Positions 22,001 to 34,699 are shown, counted from the first letter of the stretch. The stretch: 64,000 bases of DNA from Chalara sp. BL73 (GCA_918026815.1 CAKJVC010000013.1:1-64000), one strand, 5' to 3'. Program-made: numbers and translations. Notes: generated by a model from the letters alone, not told the origin.

Positions 22001-24853
22001 GTATGGCCATCCTTAGTCCTCGTTCGGGTGTCCGAATTAGGGCTCAAAGAGGCGGTACAAGCCCTTCTCGCTCGAAAATGCCCGCTCTACGATCCAGCCG
22101 CCGTCTCCCACATGACGCCACTCTCTCGGGCAGCGCTGAACGGACACTCAGACATCTGCAGTCTGTTCCTCACAATTTTGGTCAAGGATTCTCCTGGCAC
22201 TGCCAGCGAACCCTCGGCCAACTCGAGCACCATCATCGACAAAGCGGTCATCAAACTGACCCTGAAAATGGCGGTCAACTCACCTTGCGGCGCACAGGTT
22301 CTCAAGACACTAGATCAGCACGGGGTAGATGTGTTTGGGAAACAATTAAACAACTATAACGCGTTCGTCAACGCCTGTTCACTAGGCCATTTCGAGATTG
22401 TTGGGGCTTTCTTGGACATTGCTCGGAGGACGGCAACCATCCCCACCGGCATCGACGGCTGCCTGAGGCGGCTTGGTGGACGGGCCAAGACAGCTGCCTT
22501 CCTGCTGGATTTTATCAAGGAGAAGAAGGACAAGGCGCGCACACGGGAGATCATGAATGAGCTCCTCATCACCGCTGTCGCCAACAACCGGGAAGCGCTT
22601 ATCCGCGTATTGTTGGAGAGAGGTGCGGAAGGAACGGACCAGCTGATCGAAGCTTGCAGCCATAGACCAGTCAACATGGTGATCGTGAAGCTCCTTGTCA
22701 AGCATGGTGCCGACATTCAAGCTAAAGCTAAGGACGAGCAAGCCACTCCGCTGACCAAGGCGGCAGAAAACGGAGACTTGGAGTGCGTGCGGTTCCTGGT
22801 CGAGCTGGGTGCCGACATTAACGTGCGAGGCCCTTTGGATACCTCACCTCTGATGCTTGCGGCGCGAGGCGGTCATCTCGGCTGCGTCCGCTGGCTGCTG
22901 GAGCATAACGCAGCGCTCAACTGGCGAGACAAGTTTGGCGAGTCAGCCTTGTTCGAGGCTGCTGCGGGGGGACACTTTGAAGTCACAAAGTTGCTACTGG
23001 ATTGGGGAGCCGATGCCGTAGGGCGCGGCTGGAGGGGGAGGAACGTCCTACAGCTGTGCCTCTCTTCGCCTGCAACAATGAAAATGGTCCTTGAGAGGCA
23101 CCCATCAGTAAACATGAAGGATAATAACGGCCTAGCTCCGATCCATTTCGCGGCACAACAAAAGCACGCATATGCTATTCCTATCCTAGCTCAGTTTGGA
23201 GCCGAGATCGACATGGTAGGACCAGACGGATACTATGGACACACACCACTTGCCATGGCCGTTATAAGCACCGATCTCGCCACTGTACAGAATCTACTTG
23301 AAGATGGAGCCGAGGTCAACCGCATAGCCCTGAGCCACGGCTGCTCGGCGCTGCACCACGCTACCACAGCCGAAATCATCGCTATCCTCCTCCAGTACAG
23401 GCCCCACGTTGATATAGTCGACGACGATGGCAAGACTGCTCTCCACAACCTAACTTCAGCCATCCCGCCAGACCTCGCAGCCATCAAGACACTAGTCAAA
23501 GCCCGGCCCAACGTCAACCTCCAAGACAAAAAAGGCCGCACGCCTCTCTTCAACATCGTACTAAACGCCAGCAACAGCAGCAGCAGCAGCAGCAGCCATG
23601 ACCTCATCGTAGACTACCTTTTATCCAAGAACGCCGACCCCAACATCTCCACCTTGCTCAACGCCTCACCGTTTCGCGAGGCTTGTAAGCAGGGGAACCT
23701 GCCGTTAGCCAAGCAGCTGCACGCCGCCGGCGCCAAGGTCGATGTCGGGACACTCGATCTCTATGGCAGCCCGCTCCAAGCCGTCTGTCTCGGCGTGGAC
23801 GCCAACCGCGATGTGATCAAGATAATTCACTTCCTCATGGATGAGGTTGAGGCGGATGTCAACTACGTCTGTGGGCGATATGGGACGGCGCTTGGTGCCG
23901 CTTGCCTGCGTGGCTCGCCTTATATCTTGAACGTGCTGCTGAATAGGTACAGGGCCGATCCGTGGCTGCCAGACTGGGCTGGCCGTTTGCCTGTCCACCT
24001 GGCTGCCTCGGCACAGCTTCGTGCGTTCCAGGAGTTGATCAGCTTTGGGTATGGTAATGACGCAGGCGTCGTCGACAAGACAGGCCGCACGGTGCTGCAC
24101 TGGGCGGCGCAAAGCGACGATGTTGAGATAGTGAATCTGGCGCTCTCGCGGACGGGTGTCGAGGTCGACGAGACTGACGGCGATGGCTGGACAGCCCTAT
24201 GCTGGGCAGCAAGAGGCCCGACATTGAATCCTGTGGTGCTTCAGCAACAAACGATCAGTCCTAAAGACTGGGAGGTGGCAGCAAGCAGACAGACAGACGT
24301 CATTAAACTTCTTCTCGAGCGGGGAGCAAAGAAGTCTGTCAAGGTTCGAGCTCATGAAGGGGAGGAACAGTGGACCCCTCAGGCAATTGCCGCTTTCCAT
24401 AACCTGCCGGCGGCCATAGTCGAGTTACTTGCGGAGGGGCCAGACAAAGAGATAACGGAGGACGTGGAATCGCACAGTTTGGTACAGCGAGGATTTTGGC
24501 ATAGTGGCGTTGTGTGCGCTTGCTGCCAATCGGTAAGTGATCGTTTCTATCGTTTCTCCGAAAATGTTGAATATAGTTATTAAATTGTAAGCTAACGTGG
24601 AGGGTAATGCTTCACGAACGCACAGCTCGTAATTGGCATCAGATATAGCTGCAAAAATTGCGACGGCTTTGATTTTTGCTTCAAATGTTACTGGCACCGC
24701 GTAGACCTTGCCGAAGATTCGGAGGCTGCATGCCATGACTTTGAGGCAATTGGACCTGCTATTGATGATGTACCATTAACTAACCGACAAGCCTCGGCTA
24801 CGCCCGAATCATCAGATTATGACTCTTATGTATCGGACTTTGGGCTGGCTTGA
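19066..24853 (+). CDS. NLR-like protein: alpha/beta-hydrolase, NACHT-like region without P-loop, ankyrin repeats, ZZ zinc finger
   Basis: Proposed exons: 19066-19082, 19137-19458, 19529-19594, 19655-19885, 19958-20154, 20196-24532, 24626-24853; introns are 41-93 nt with GT-AG ends and matching phases. Order: a lipase-like domain (DLTIVIAHSLERD, then IIFVGHGLGGAIIKH with the nucleophile motif G-H-G-L-G, Ser replaced by Gly); a NACHT-like region where IPLTLCIHGSSASD stands in place of GxxGxGKS and ILCVLNNVDQCEP resembles Walker B; about fifteen ankyrin units (e.g. TPLTKAAENGDLECVRFLVE); and a C-terminal ZZ finger split by the last intron (CACC, CKNC, CFKC, then H..H). At about 21335-21355 the frame moves by one base with no intron that bridges it, perhaps after loss of a short segment. 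Missing catalytic Ser and P-loop Lys suggest a degenerate receptor. A recognition role is inference. Confidence 0.72.
23569..23597 (+). repeat. (CAG)n microsatellite inside the ankyrin exon
   Basis: A CAG/AGC triplet run codes for a poly-serine stretch between two ankyrin units. Length changes here would keep the frame and vary only the serine count. Confidence 0.9.
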
Positions 24854-25488
24854 TAGATTACAATTTAGTTAGGTGCAAATACATACGTTGATTATCCCAG
24901 CAAGGGCTGAGACATTTTTTTTACCGAGATTTAGTTTGAAAACTTAACTAGCCTGCCAAACCTTTTGTGGGCCAATAAAAAGGGTTTAATTTTATTTCTT
25001 GTGGATGCTAGGATACCTATCACGGTGCAAAAGGCGTAGTAGCTATTGACTATGCTCTAGCGGTGGTGGTATTGGTTCCTTGCTATTAGGCTCTAAGCTA
25101 CGGCCGATCGCGAAGTGGCTGGCCATTTTGTATCATGTATTGTATTTTATTTTCGAAAACAAAGTGCTTTTACTATTGACAATCTCGCTTATATAGCTTT
25201 ATTTCGTGGCTAATTTTTTATAAACTAAGCTGTGTTAATGCTTACCTTTTCTATCCGGTTTAATTTGTTTAATGTTTTAGCTGAATTTCCGGTTTTTTCC
25301 ATAGTTGTTTTAATCAAGCTGATTATTCTGTAGTAAGGTCAAAATGGGACTTCTTTTAATAAGACTAGAGCCATAATTTCAATAGACCTTATAGGGAATC
25401 CTAACCGCGACTAGTCGGGGCAAAAGATACTAGGTTCAAAAATCCGTTCATACAGAATGTCGCTGCTGGGAATACCTCATCTCCGAGC
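24854..25488. other. AT-rich intergenic stretch, no gene seen
   Basis: The 3' flank of the NLR-like gene up to the solo LTR. Nothing beyond AT-rich sequence could be supported. Confidence 0.5.
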
Positions 25489-25493
25489 TCAAG

Positions 25494-25744
25494 TGTCACG
25501 GCCCTGGCCCTATCTCGAGCTTGGCGCCAAGCACTGCAGAGCTCGGTAGAGCTTGGCCCCTGTTACCACAGGGCTCGCTTACACTGGCCCCTGGCCAGCA
25601 TCCTGTATATAAAGCACTGCTCTCCCTCCCTTCTTCTGCCTGTAGCTTGTTCTCTTAGTTATAACAATTGATAGTTGTTCACACCTCTGAGTCCTTCTAT
25701 CTAGATACACGGATCGAGATCCCTGTTCGGCTTGAGTTGTTACA
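25494..25744 (+). mobile_element. Solo LTR of a retrotransposon
   Basis: A 251-bp block starts TGTCACGG and ends GTTACA, so it carries TGT...ACA ends. It is flanked by a perfect 5-bp target duplication TCAAG (25489-25493 and 25745-25749). It has a TATA box (TATATAAAG, 25606-25614) at a position expected for an LTR promoter. No internal retrotransposon sequence is present on either side, which fits recombination between the two LTRs of a former full element. Confidence 0.85.
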
Positions 25745-25776
25745 TCAAGACTAGAGGGAGGTAGGTATTCGCAGGC

Positions 25777-27233
25777 TTACATGCTGGTCAACTTTGGTGT
25801 TGCATGAGAAGGTATTGATTTGCAGGACGAGCATGGATAAAAAGGTCTTCCTCCTTGTAACCCACCAGTGGACTTAAAACTTGAGCTGGTGTTTTGACGA
25901 CATTTATTGTGCCTATTACAGCCGTACATTCGTTGGTTAGGACGACAGCGGCGACGGACGCTGAGCGAGCGGCGACATCCATTGATTGGGTATATGAGCG
26001 AAGGATGGGGAACATCATGGCGAAAGGGAGATTTGGGGAGACAGGAATGAGCGCAAGGAATATGACGGAGGGGAGGTGGGTGAAGACCATTATCTTGATC
26101 TGGTGTTAGCATTACCGTCAAAGAGCAGGACAAGTATGCTCACCTTAGCATTTCGAAATCTCTTGGAAATTGATGAAGCAAGAAGCATCGAAATAGCAGC
26201 GGTAATTCTAGTGACGAAAAAGATGGACCCCAACTTCCCTTTTTGCAAGTCGGGTTTGTCCCTGAAGTGATAGATGATCCATGATCTATGCACCTTTTAA
26301 CAACTCCTTTTTGAACGTACAAGACTTGCAGACGGGCAAGACCCGAAGCAAACGAGTCAAGTGCGAATAAGGTACTAAGATTGACGACAATAAGTCTGCT
26401 GTCCTTGCTGATATATGGTAACAAAGCTTTGAAGTGCGATTTCTTTGTAAGCTCCGCATGCTCTAAGCTCCCTCCCAGTAGCGGTGCCGTCTCCGGATCC
26501 CGAACAGGGACAACTTTCTTCTCAGACTCAACTGCTTTGCTCAGAGCCGTGGAAAGCAAGAACTTCAGGAGCCCAACGATGGCATACGCCCAGAAGATAG
26601 CCTTATGCGCATCGGCGCTGCGCCAACTCAAGGTGGCTTGTAAATAATGTACCACCTAGCCGCAGGTCACTATCCCGCATGCACTCCCTGCCGTTCCAAT
26701 CAATGAATACCAGGCGTAGGCATCGCCGCGCTTCGCTGGGGGTGTAAACTGTGTAAGTGTAGATTCTTCCACGGCCCAGAATGGTCCGGTTTCACTCCCG
26801 CTAGCTTAAATTAGCCGCAGCTCTTCGAATGTTCAATCAATGTGCTCGAGAATACCTAAGACTAATGATACCTAGTATCGCTGCAGCAAGCAACACCCAA
26901 TAAATCGTAAAAAAGAGCGAATACAACCTCACTCCCGGTCATCGGCAATGCTCTACGAGTAAGAATTGCTTTCCAGCCCAATGCATGTGCGACGAGTGTC
27001 AAGGCGAAGCTGATGAGGGTATCTCCTACAAGAGCCAGAGTCATGGAGAGGCCAATGTGGGCCGTGGAGATTTCAATAGCTGCCAGGCAGATTACCAGAA
27101 AGAGGCTACTGCCACAATCTGCAAACAATCTCACAAATCGCTGCAATCAGAGAAGCGTAGTGTCGATAGGGGAGGAGTAAATGGATACTCGGCCTAGCTC
27201 CGCAGGGGCATTGATAATGTGTTTTCTCGCCAT
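25777..27233 (-). pseudogene. Major facilitator superfamily transporter, heavily decayed
   Basis: Recognisable MFS pieces lie in order on the minus strand: a start at 27233 (MARKHIINAPAELGR), TM helices in GLSMTLALVGDTLISFALTL, the loop STLTQFTPPAKRGDAYAWYS, VHYLQATLSWRSADAHK with a long hydrophilic loop (PETAPLLGGSLEHAELTKK), KGKLGSIFFVTRITAAISML and MVFTHLPSVIFLALIPV. A likely 44-nt intron is at 26100-26143. Lesions include an in-frame TGA near 27167, frame changes near 26890 and 26300, a TAG where CGW-VVHYL is expected near 26656, and a degenerate C-terminus after about residue DVAARSAS. The Trp-to-TAG change fits RIP; the frame changes do not. Substrate cannot be told. Confidence 0.8.
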
Positions 27234-28605
27234 TTGAGCAGGTTATAGTAACACGCAGTTCATACGAAAGGTTTTTTTGATAGTTGTTGAAGTGGGATCG
27301 GTGGCTGGACAGAAACCGCGTAAAGAACATATAGCAGGTGAACGCGGGTTTCTTAGGATAGCATAACTCCTCCAACTTGTGGTTCGTGCACGCCCAAAGG
27401 GCGGGTCAAAACTAAGCCGCTTGCAGATCTTCCTCACAACTGGATAAAGTGAAGCTGGTGACAAGGCGCTGACTGGGACAAGTGCCTCATTAGCAAGAAT
27501 AGCCTCTTAGCTTCTATCATCAGTTCGGGCAGACTACCGCCATGTAAATAAGACTTCTCGCGCGATTCTACCACAGCGCTTCGCGATGCTTCTTGAACAT
27601 AGAATCTATTACATAGTTGACCTTCCGAACCCTTATACACATTTATTGAGAGGGCAAAAGTTCTAGCGTAGCGGATGGAAACAAGCTTTTTGTGTTCGTT
27701 GATCCCACAGCAAGGCACGGACTCTAGCCAGGAACACGCAATGTGCCGTTGTCTATCAGCAAAGCTTAATTTTTCACATCCCTGCCTTCTTGGGATGGCT
27801 TGGGACCCCCGTGACCACCATTCAAGTCTTTTTTTTGGGGGCGGGGTTTAAGCTCTTTTTGCTCCAGACCTCACAGCGATTCTGCCACAACAAGTGATAA
27901 TGAATTGAAGGACTGGAAACATTACAGTAGCAGGTTATCTCAACTTGACCTATCAACCATTACGAGACTTTGCTGATACTCAATATCATCCAGGTCCGTC
28001 GATAAGTAATATCACCCATGAAGCTAGCTAGACACGAGATACCACCAAAACATGGGAAACAAAGAATGTTAAAAGCGGTGTACCCATTGGTATTTCTCGA
28101 GATGTATCGACCTCTAATAACCAATACTACACACCGCGCAATATGAGATTTTAAGTTTGTATACGCACTGCGAATTTTAACGAGGAAATTAAGCGTTCGA
28201 GCAATCTCTTAGGGGCTAACTTTTCGAACAACGCTACAGATAGCCCTACCGCAGGCTACACCAAAATAATCTATGGTAGTGATAGCAAACTCATTGCATA
28301 TAGTGCTCTAGTGGTTGGACATACGGTTCCCGAGCGGCCCAATGATGTCATTTCTTTCTTTGGGTTTTAAAACTATACTCTCAGCTTTTCAGTTGCGTTG
28401 TAAAGCTAGATAGCAAGTAGCACTATATTCACTCCCTTCAACTTCATGCTACGGGCAGTCATGTAGCAGCTGTTAAGTGGCGAAGCAGAATAACTTAGAC
28501 AAGGCCAGTTAGCCAAATTGGTTAGTTGAATAGCAATCGCGTCTTACTTGCTTTTGCCGACCACCCGTTGGGCGATCGGTGCGGAACGTCAATAATCAGT
28601 CGTAT
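27234..28605. other. Intergenic, no gene seen
   Basis: It holds short open frames (for example 27434-27718, minus) without family resemblance, and a T9G6 run near 27830. No RNA gene or ordered repeat could be supported. Confidence 0.45.
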
Positions 28606-29260
28606 CTATAATGAGCTTTTGCGTTCCTCAAATCTAAAATGCTTGACTATAGCACCAGGCGACCCGTCACCCAAGCTTTCTCGGCGTCTCTTATGCGACC
28701 CTTGCTTGCCGAGCTCACACTCGACCAGCCGCAATAATGGATCTCCAATGTCCCTAGGGCAACCTGCGGATATTGCTACAGCCAATTGCGCTAGGTCTTC
28801 TTCATTAGAAGAGCAATTGAAAATGAGCTTCTCCGTCAAGGATGAGATAAACCCGGCTCTTTCTGGATCAGCCGCCAATTTGGCTTGGAGGGTTTTCAGC
28901 TCTGTACAATACGACGTCAGTAGCGACTCATCTGGGCGGGTCCTCGCGAGGTTCCCAAAGGCCACTAAGCCCTCTGGGTCTGCCACTTCTAGAGTTGGAA
29001 CACTAAGGCTGGCGCCTGCTCGCAAGAACGCGTCCATAGTCCTAAGATAGCTGTCAAAACATTCAGAACCGAGAAATCTCGACAAGGATATATCTAGGAA
29101 GTACGAGAAGACAGTGTGCGCTCCTTGTCGATTCAGGAGAGGCTGATTGGGATACGCGCCGTGAGACAGCAGGAGATCAAATAGGCCGTTCTTTAGTGAG
29201 TCATTAAACCGTAGAGCAGGAAACATGAGGGGGCCCGATAGCGTGTTAAAAACAGACATA

Positions 29261-30610
29261 CAGTGACCCACCAAAAGTCTTCGCGTAAATCACGTAAATT
29301 CGCGTCTCGCGATCAATTGATTTTCAACCCTTTCGCAACAACCATACAATATGCCTACTTCACGTACTCCTCTAGGCCCTATATCTTCAAATAAGGTTAC
29401 CAAGAAGCTTTTGACTCCTCACAAAAGAGGGCAAATTACTGGGGCAGCGTTGTTTGGTCATAAACCGGCCGAAATTGCGGAGGCTCTGAAAGAGCCTGAA
29501 TCGACAGTTCGAAGCACTCTAAAACTCGACCTACTACGCTACGAAGGAGAGTCTTTACTTCGCAGCGGCCGGCCAAAAGAATGGAACAAGTATCACGTAC
29601 GTCGTCTTGTAAGGCACGTACGTTTGCATCCGAAACACACATACAAACAAATAAGAAAGGAGATGGGGTGGGAATATGGGGACTCTACTTTGAAGCGTAT
29701 GCTAGGGCCGTCTGGCATTCACAACTGGCGTTGTAAAAAACGACCTGCTTTTACACCTGAAGTAGCTAAGAAGAGGTATCTTTGGTGCAAAGCTCGAGAA
29801 AAATGGACTTTCGACGACTGAAGAAAATACATGTGGAGTGATGAGTGTTTTGCAGAGCGCGGGAAGGGCCGCGCAGGAGAATGGTGCTTTCGTACGGCTG
29901 CTGAAAAATGGGAACCACGAATGGTATCTACGTACGCTAAAAGCCGGGATATATCAGTTATGGTATGGGCTTGCTTTTGGTTTATTGCAGGAAAGATACA
30001 ACGTTCTGGTCTTTATATATTAGGTCGAGACTTTGAGTCAAAAAAGCATAGCTACTCTGCACGTTCCTACTTCGACGTACTCGAAGACCAAATACTTACT
30101 TGTTGGCAACCTGGCTTTACTTTCATGCACGACAACGCACCTATTCATACAGCTCGCGCAATTACTAATTAGTTTGTGAATAACGCAATACCAGTGACTG
30201 ATTGGCCGCCGTTCTTTCCCGATTTGAACTTTATCGAACACGTGTGGTATCACCTAAAGAAGCTCGTTCTACAAAAGTATCCAGAACTTGAGGAAATGGG
30301 AAAAGGAGAAGATGCTATCAAAGCTTTAGAAAACGCTTTAATTGAAGCCTGGGACCTATTGCTTGATAGTTTATTTGAACAGCTTGCGGATAGTATGCCA
30401 TATAGGGTTGCGGCTGTGATCAAAGCAAATGGGTGGCATACAAAATACTAGGGGATTCAAGGGTGGAGTGCATGAAATTGGCCTTATTTGTCATTTATTT
30501 GCAATCAAAATCAAATCAATTGAATAAGTGGTTGTAAAGTTATTTAATAAATTGTTGGTAGGTGTCGGAATTGATTTTGGTGTTCCGCGAAGACTTATGG
30601 CCTAGTACTG
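29261..30610 (+). mobile_element. Tc1/mariner transposon inserted in the NACHT gene
   Basis: The element is 1350 bp, flanked by TA at 29259-29260 and 30611-30612. The left end reads CAGTGACCCACCAAAAGTCTTCGCG; the right end, read inwards, starts CAGTACTAGGCCATAAGTCTTCGCG. The TIRs share CAGT, CCA and an identical AAGTCTTCGCG block. The divergence between the ends suggests some age or RIP. The transposase lies on the plus strand, opposite to the host gene. Confidence 0.92.
29351..30451 (+). pseudogene. Tc1/mariner transposase (DD34E) with two in-frame stops
   Basis: One frame of 366 codons contains the N-terminal helix-turn-helix (TPHKRGQITGAALFGHKPAE, ESTVRSTLK) and a second DNA-binding part (HVRRLVRHVRLHPKHTYKQI). 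The catalytic triad follows: Asp in MWSDECFAE, Asp in MHDNAPIHTA and Glu in PDLNFIEHVW, with 34 residues between the second Asp and the Glu. Stops are TGA at 29819-29821 (FDD-stop, where Trp is expected) and TAG at 30170-30172 (ITN-stop-FVNN, also a Trp site). No indels. Both stops are TGG with one G changed to A, which fits RIP or ordinary decay. Confidence 0.9.
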
Positions 30611-33600
30611 TAACCCCTCGCGCGAAGATAACCCACGGCGAAACCGCATCGGGCACGCCCGGTGCTGTAAGTGTAATATTAGGATCTCCCTGACATCGAA
30701 GGATGATGTCGAGAATCCCTGGCACAGGAGCAGAGCTCTCGCCACTGCCGATTGACATCGGCGTGAGCACAGCATATAGTGGTGGCTCGTCGAACATGTC
30801 AAAAAAGTCGGGCTCCTCTCGAAGTCTCTTGGCAATGTAAGGCGTAAAGTCGTGTCTAAGAAGCTCTTCGCGAAACAGTACTCTAGGGTCACAGTTTTCA
30901 GAGTTAAAGCCTCTGATAGTAACGTGACCGACGCGTACCATTTTGTCGACAGCTGCTTCATACTCATTTAGCAGCGCCGTTATCTGATGATAAGAGACTA
31001 ATTGATCCACCTTTAGAGCCTCCGAAGCATACATAAGGGCTTGGTTCAGATGCGAAATGAACGGGCCACTGTTTAATCCTAGACCTTGCCTCACGATTCC
31101 TGCAACAAGCGAGTGGTTTTGTCGTGTGGTTTTTAGGAAGCCCATGTATGCAGTAGCAATAGAGGTGAAGCCATTGTAGTCTGCTGGAAGCTTTCCGCGT
31201 AGATAATCCCCCATATCTTTTGTTAAGATGAAGTCTTTCACCGTTCTATGAAGGAACTCGACCCGCTGGTTAACGAGTTTAAGTAAGCCCTTTGTCCTGT
31301 CGTTAATACTGCGGCTGGTTTTCTCCCTCTGCTTTGACATAAGCTCGAGCGGTCCGGCCCCTATTGGACAGTAATAAGCGTAATTGTGCTCCTCGAACTC
31401 TTTCTCCACCTGCCAGTACAAGTCGATGTGAAGAGGCTCTAATGCATAAGCGGCGGTTTGCAAAACACCCGCCATCTTAGGGTGGTCGATCGGGGTTACG
31501 CTTTGCAAAATGTACTTGAACAGTTGCTCCAGGTCCCTTGGTAATTCACTAAGACGTTTATACAGATCTGCAATCATAATGCCGGCAGAGAGATCTTCTT
31601 GCAGCAACCTTGTAACGAAAAAGGCCCAGAGGAAAACACCATCAGCATTAGCTGCGATCTGTTCCACAAGCTTGGACTTCTCAGTGCCTGCCTCTTTGGA
31701 AGCCTCAGCAGCCCATCTAGGGTGATCCTGAAGCTGATCACTCACAAATCCCCAGATGTCGTTTCGAGTCAGCTCATGAATGTCCAGTCTCTTTCCACTA
31801 TCGCCCCCAAAGCTATTCTCAAAAACGGCCCAGGGGCGACTAGAGAGACACATTTTAACGTGAGGAGAACTTGCCATGTCACGAAGAACGTTGCAAAGCT
31901 CGATATGGTCGCTGTTATACTCGTCGAGCCCATCTATGAAGAAGCATATCTTTAGCGGCATATCCTTAGCTGATGCTAGTGCTCGAAGCGCACCCATAAG
32001 TTCAGTCACAGACCATGGCTCTGCAGCGGTCTGCCACTGTCCGACCTTGGCGGCGGCCCAGCGATTGGGACTGATCAGTGGAATAACGGAGGGGTGCTTG
32101 CGGAGAACGTCGAAGAGTAAAGACTGAAGCAGCCCCTGCCATGACTTTTGGATCGCCGTACCCGCGATCCAGAAAAAATGCGCTGCAACGGCAAGCGTGT
32201 CTGCTGAGCCGGACCAGCTGGATAATAACTCCTTTGTCTGGCCGTGGCTTGAGATGAATTTCATAAAAGTGGATTTCCCGGATCCCGGTTTGCCTGAGAC
32301 CCAGAAGATACCACTCCCCCAGCGAAACCATTGGGATAGGCGTGAGTCGAAGGCCCATTGGAAGGTATCCTTGTGTGCTTGTGGGACCGAGCCGTGTCGG
32401 ACGGGTCGGCTGTCGTAGTTCAGACTAGCGACGATTTTATCAGCGAAGATTGTGCTCTCTGCCTCAGCCAGGCTGCTCAACCGAACCCGGAAGAGTTGGA
32501 TTTCAGTCTCCGTGAAGGCTGCGGGGGACTTCACGCCCGAATCCTCCGCGCCTCTTTGCATTTCTTGTCTGAGATCATCTAGGTCCCGAGACATGGTATC
32601 GATTCGAGACTCGAGCTCCGGTCTACCATATCGTTTGGCATCCGTCAGCGACTCCATAGCCTTACTAAGTTCTGTTATCCGAGAGCTAACACCGAGTATT
32701 AGTGTCTTCCAATCCACTTATATCAATAAGCTACGATGCACACCTGATGATGGAGCTAACGTGCATGGTCACGGCTCTGGAAATCCACTCTACTTTCTTC
32801 TCATCAAATCTGCCTCCAAGTGCGAATCTTGGCCAGTCTTTCCTGTCAGACCTGATATGGAATCTCTCTCGTCCAGGGGGGTCCTGTAGCTTGTTTTCGA
32901 CTTCCTTCAGCAGGCTCCCAGAGTCTTCGAGGCAAGACAAAGCAAGCCCATGCAATGCCAGCGCATCGCTCGACGGCTGCGATGTACCCGCGGAAAGTCG
33001 CTGCTCCACAGATCCATCCAAGGTAGAGAGCGTGAGTCTTTGTGTTCTAAGTGTTTCAAGGATGGAGTGACCCTCCTTGTCATCGAGCGACGACTGGTTC
33101 TGGGATTTGTTGGAAGTCGAAACCAGCTCTGCGCTACACGCAGCGACGGCAAGGGTGGCGCCTGCGACACTAAGCGCTGAGATGGCATCCATAATGGAAA
33201 TGTCAGAGCTGGGACCAACAGTATCGGGGCAATCCAGCTCCAACAAAGGCGGCCTCGGCGGAGCAACGTTGCACTTGGAATGAGGCTCGGGAATCTGTCA
33301 AGAGAGGGATCCTGCCACAGTTGGAGGGATAAACAGTCGCCGCTACTAGGATTGAGTTAAGGATACAAAACTGTGGCAGCATCCCTCTAATAAGCAGCGG
33401 TGGGGTGCCGTGGTTCCCGCCTGAGCGTCGGTCTCCTTGGCATGGTGTAATCTCAGCGTCACATCGCGCCCTCTCGGGGAAAACATTCGGAGCACGGTTA
33501 AAACGGCTAGCACTAGCGCCAACACACTAAAAGTCATGGCATGCTGCTTTTATCCTGTTGGCGTAAGACTTATTAAAAATCGTATATTGCATTTCGCACA

Positions 33601-34699
33601 ACTTTACAGCACAACATTGCATTAAATCACAGATAAAATTATCAAACTTAAGTTACTCAAATCTAATACATTTCATAAAATTTGATTGCTTTGATATATA
33701 TTTATGTATGTTTTATAATGAGATTCATTTTAAAAACAACTTTTTTTACGTAAAACAATATTAGGTTTAGCTTATTTTGTTTAGTACAACAACAAAACAA
33801 AATTCTGAGAAGTAGAAAAGCGTGCACGTGCATATCACTTCACTATCTCGACAAAGGAAATAGTAGGGAGGCTAGTAATCGCCTTTTTAACCGTACCCGA
33901 CTTTCGCGCCGCTATTCGCTTGTTAGCCAAGATAATATATAGGGCCATTATTTGTCCTCAATAATTCATCATCCTTGACCACAGTCGTTGCCATTAAGCG
34001 GCTTTTCCTTGCTTGTAGCAGCGATTCCCGCTATAAATGCCCTCGTTGCAACAATATTTTTCCCATGCTAATTCAACCACTAGATAGTACAATACAATAG
34101 ATGATCGCAATCAGAAGTGGTTTGTTAGTGGTGTGGACGTGGCTCTTTTGCACTGACTATTCTCTAAGGACGTGAGGAACCGAAACCCCGCAAAATATGT
34201 AGAATCAACTGACACCTGTATTCTAGTTGGTGCTGCTGATCCGATTGTTCGGTAATTAGTCCGCTTAATCCTTCCGTCTCCGCCTGGGTGTAGATTAATC
34301 TCCAGACTTTGCAAGCTGCTGATATACTCGAATTTCCGCCATCATACGGCGGCAATGGTATACAATGTTCGTATTTTTATCCACTCAGTTGAACAGCGAC
34401 GTATGGTCTAGCATGGTATTTATCATTCTTAGTGAATAGTTTATCAATGCTTGAAGATTGAAGGTTACACCGGAGCTTAGTGCTAGGGCTGGTGAGACAC
34501 CGAACGTCATCCACCTTAAGGACCGAGTAGGGAGGGGCAGCGAGATGAGCCCTCTCTTCGCCATGGGCGGATCTGAGAATATGCTTGTTATTTTATTCAG
34601 AGCACCATTGTCTAACTAGAAGCGGTCACTTAAAAGAATGTGTATGAGCTAAGGAAGTTAAGCCTGGAAAGTTCCAGTATTCTGACTTTCTTGGTCTCT

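Larger units (their letters stand above)
28606..33192 (-). pseudogene. NACHT-domain STAND/NLR gene interrupted by a Tc1/mariner transposon
   Basis: N-terminal exon from 33192 (MDAISALSVAGATLAV, the style of fungal STAND N-terminal domains). The following part starts near 32705 and has coiled-coil-like TEL/SRIDTMSRDLDDL, Walker A (FWVSGKPGSGKSTF, about 32305-32260) and Walker B (ICFFIDGLDEYNSD). It ends at IFARGV by 30612. The Tc1/mariner element 29261-30610 sits there; the gene resumes at 29260 with MSVFNTLSG and ends at 28606. Removing the element plus one TA copy keeps the frame exactly. Between the first two parts the frame changes at about 32706-32760: a 55-nt intron (gttagc...gaag) would solve it, but its donor is weak, and a stop plus frameshift is the alternative. 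The ORF after the P-loop resembles fungal NLR genes whose C-terminus is ankyrin-like (DLLLSHGAYPNQPLLNRQGAH). Likely non-functional now. Confidence 0.85.

Noticed and set aside
32709..32735. 27-nt GT-AG intron in the NACHT gene
   Set aside because: Too short for a spliceosomal intron and gives the wrong phase.
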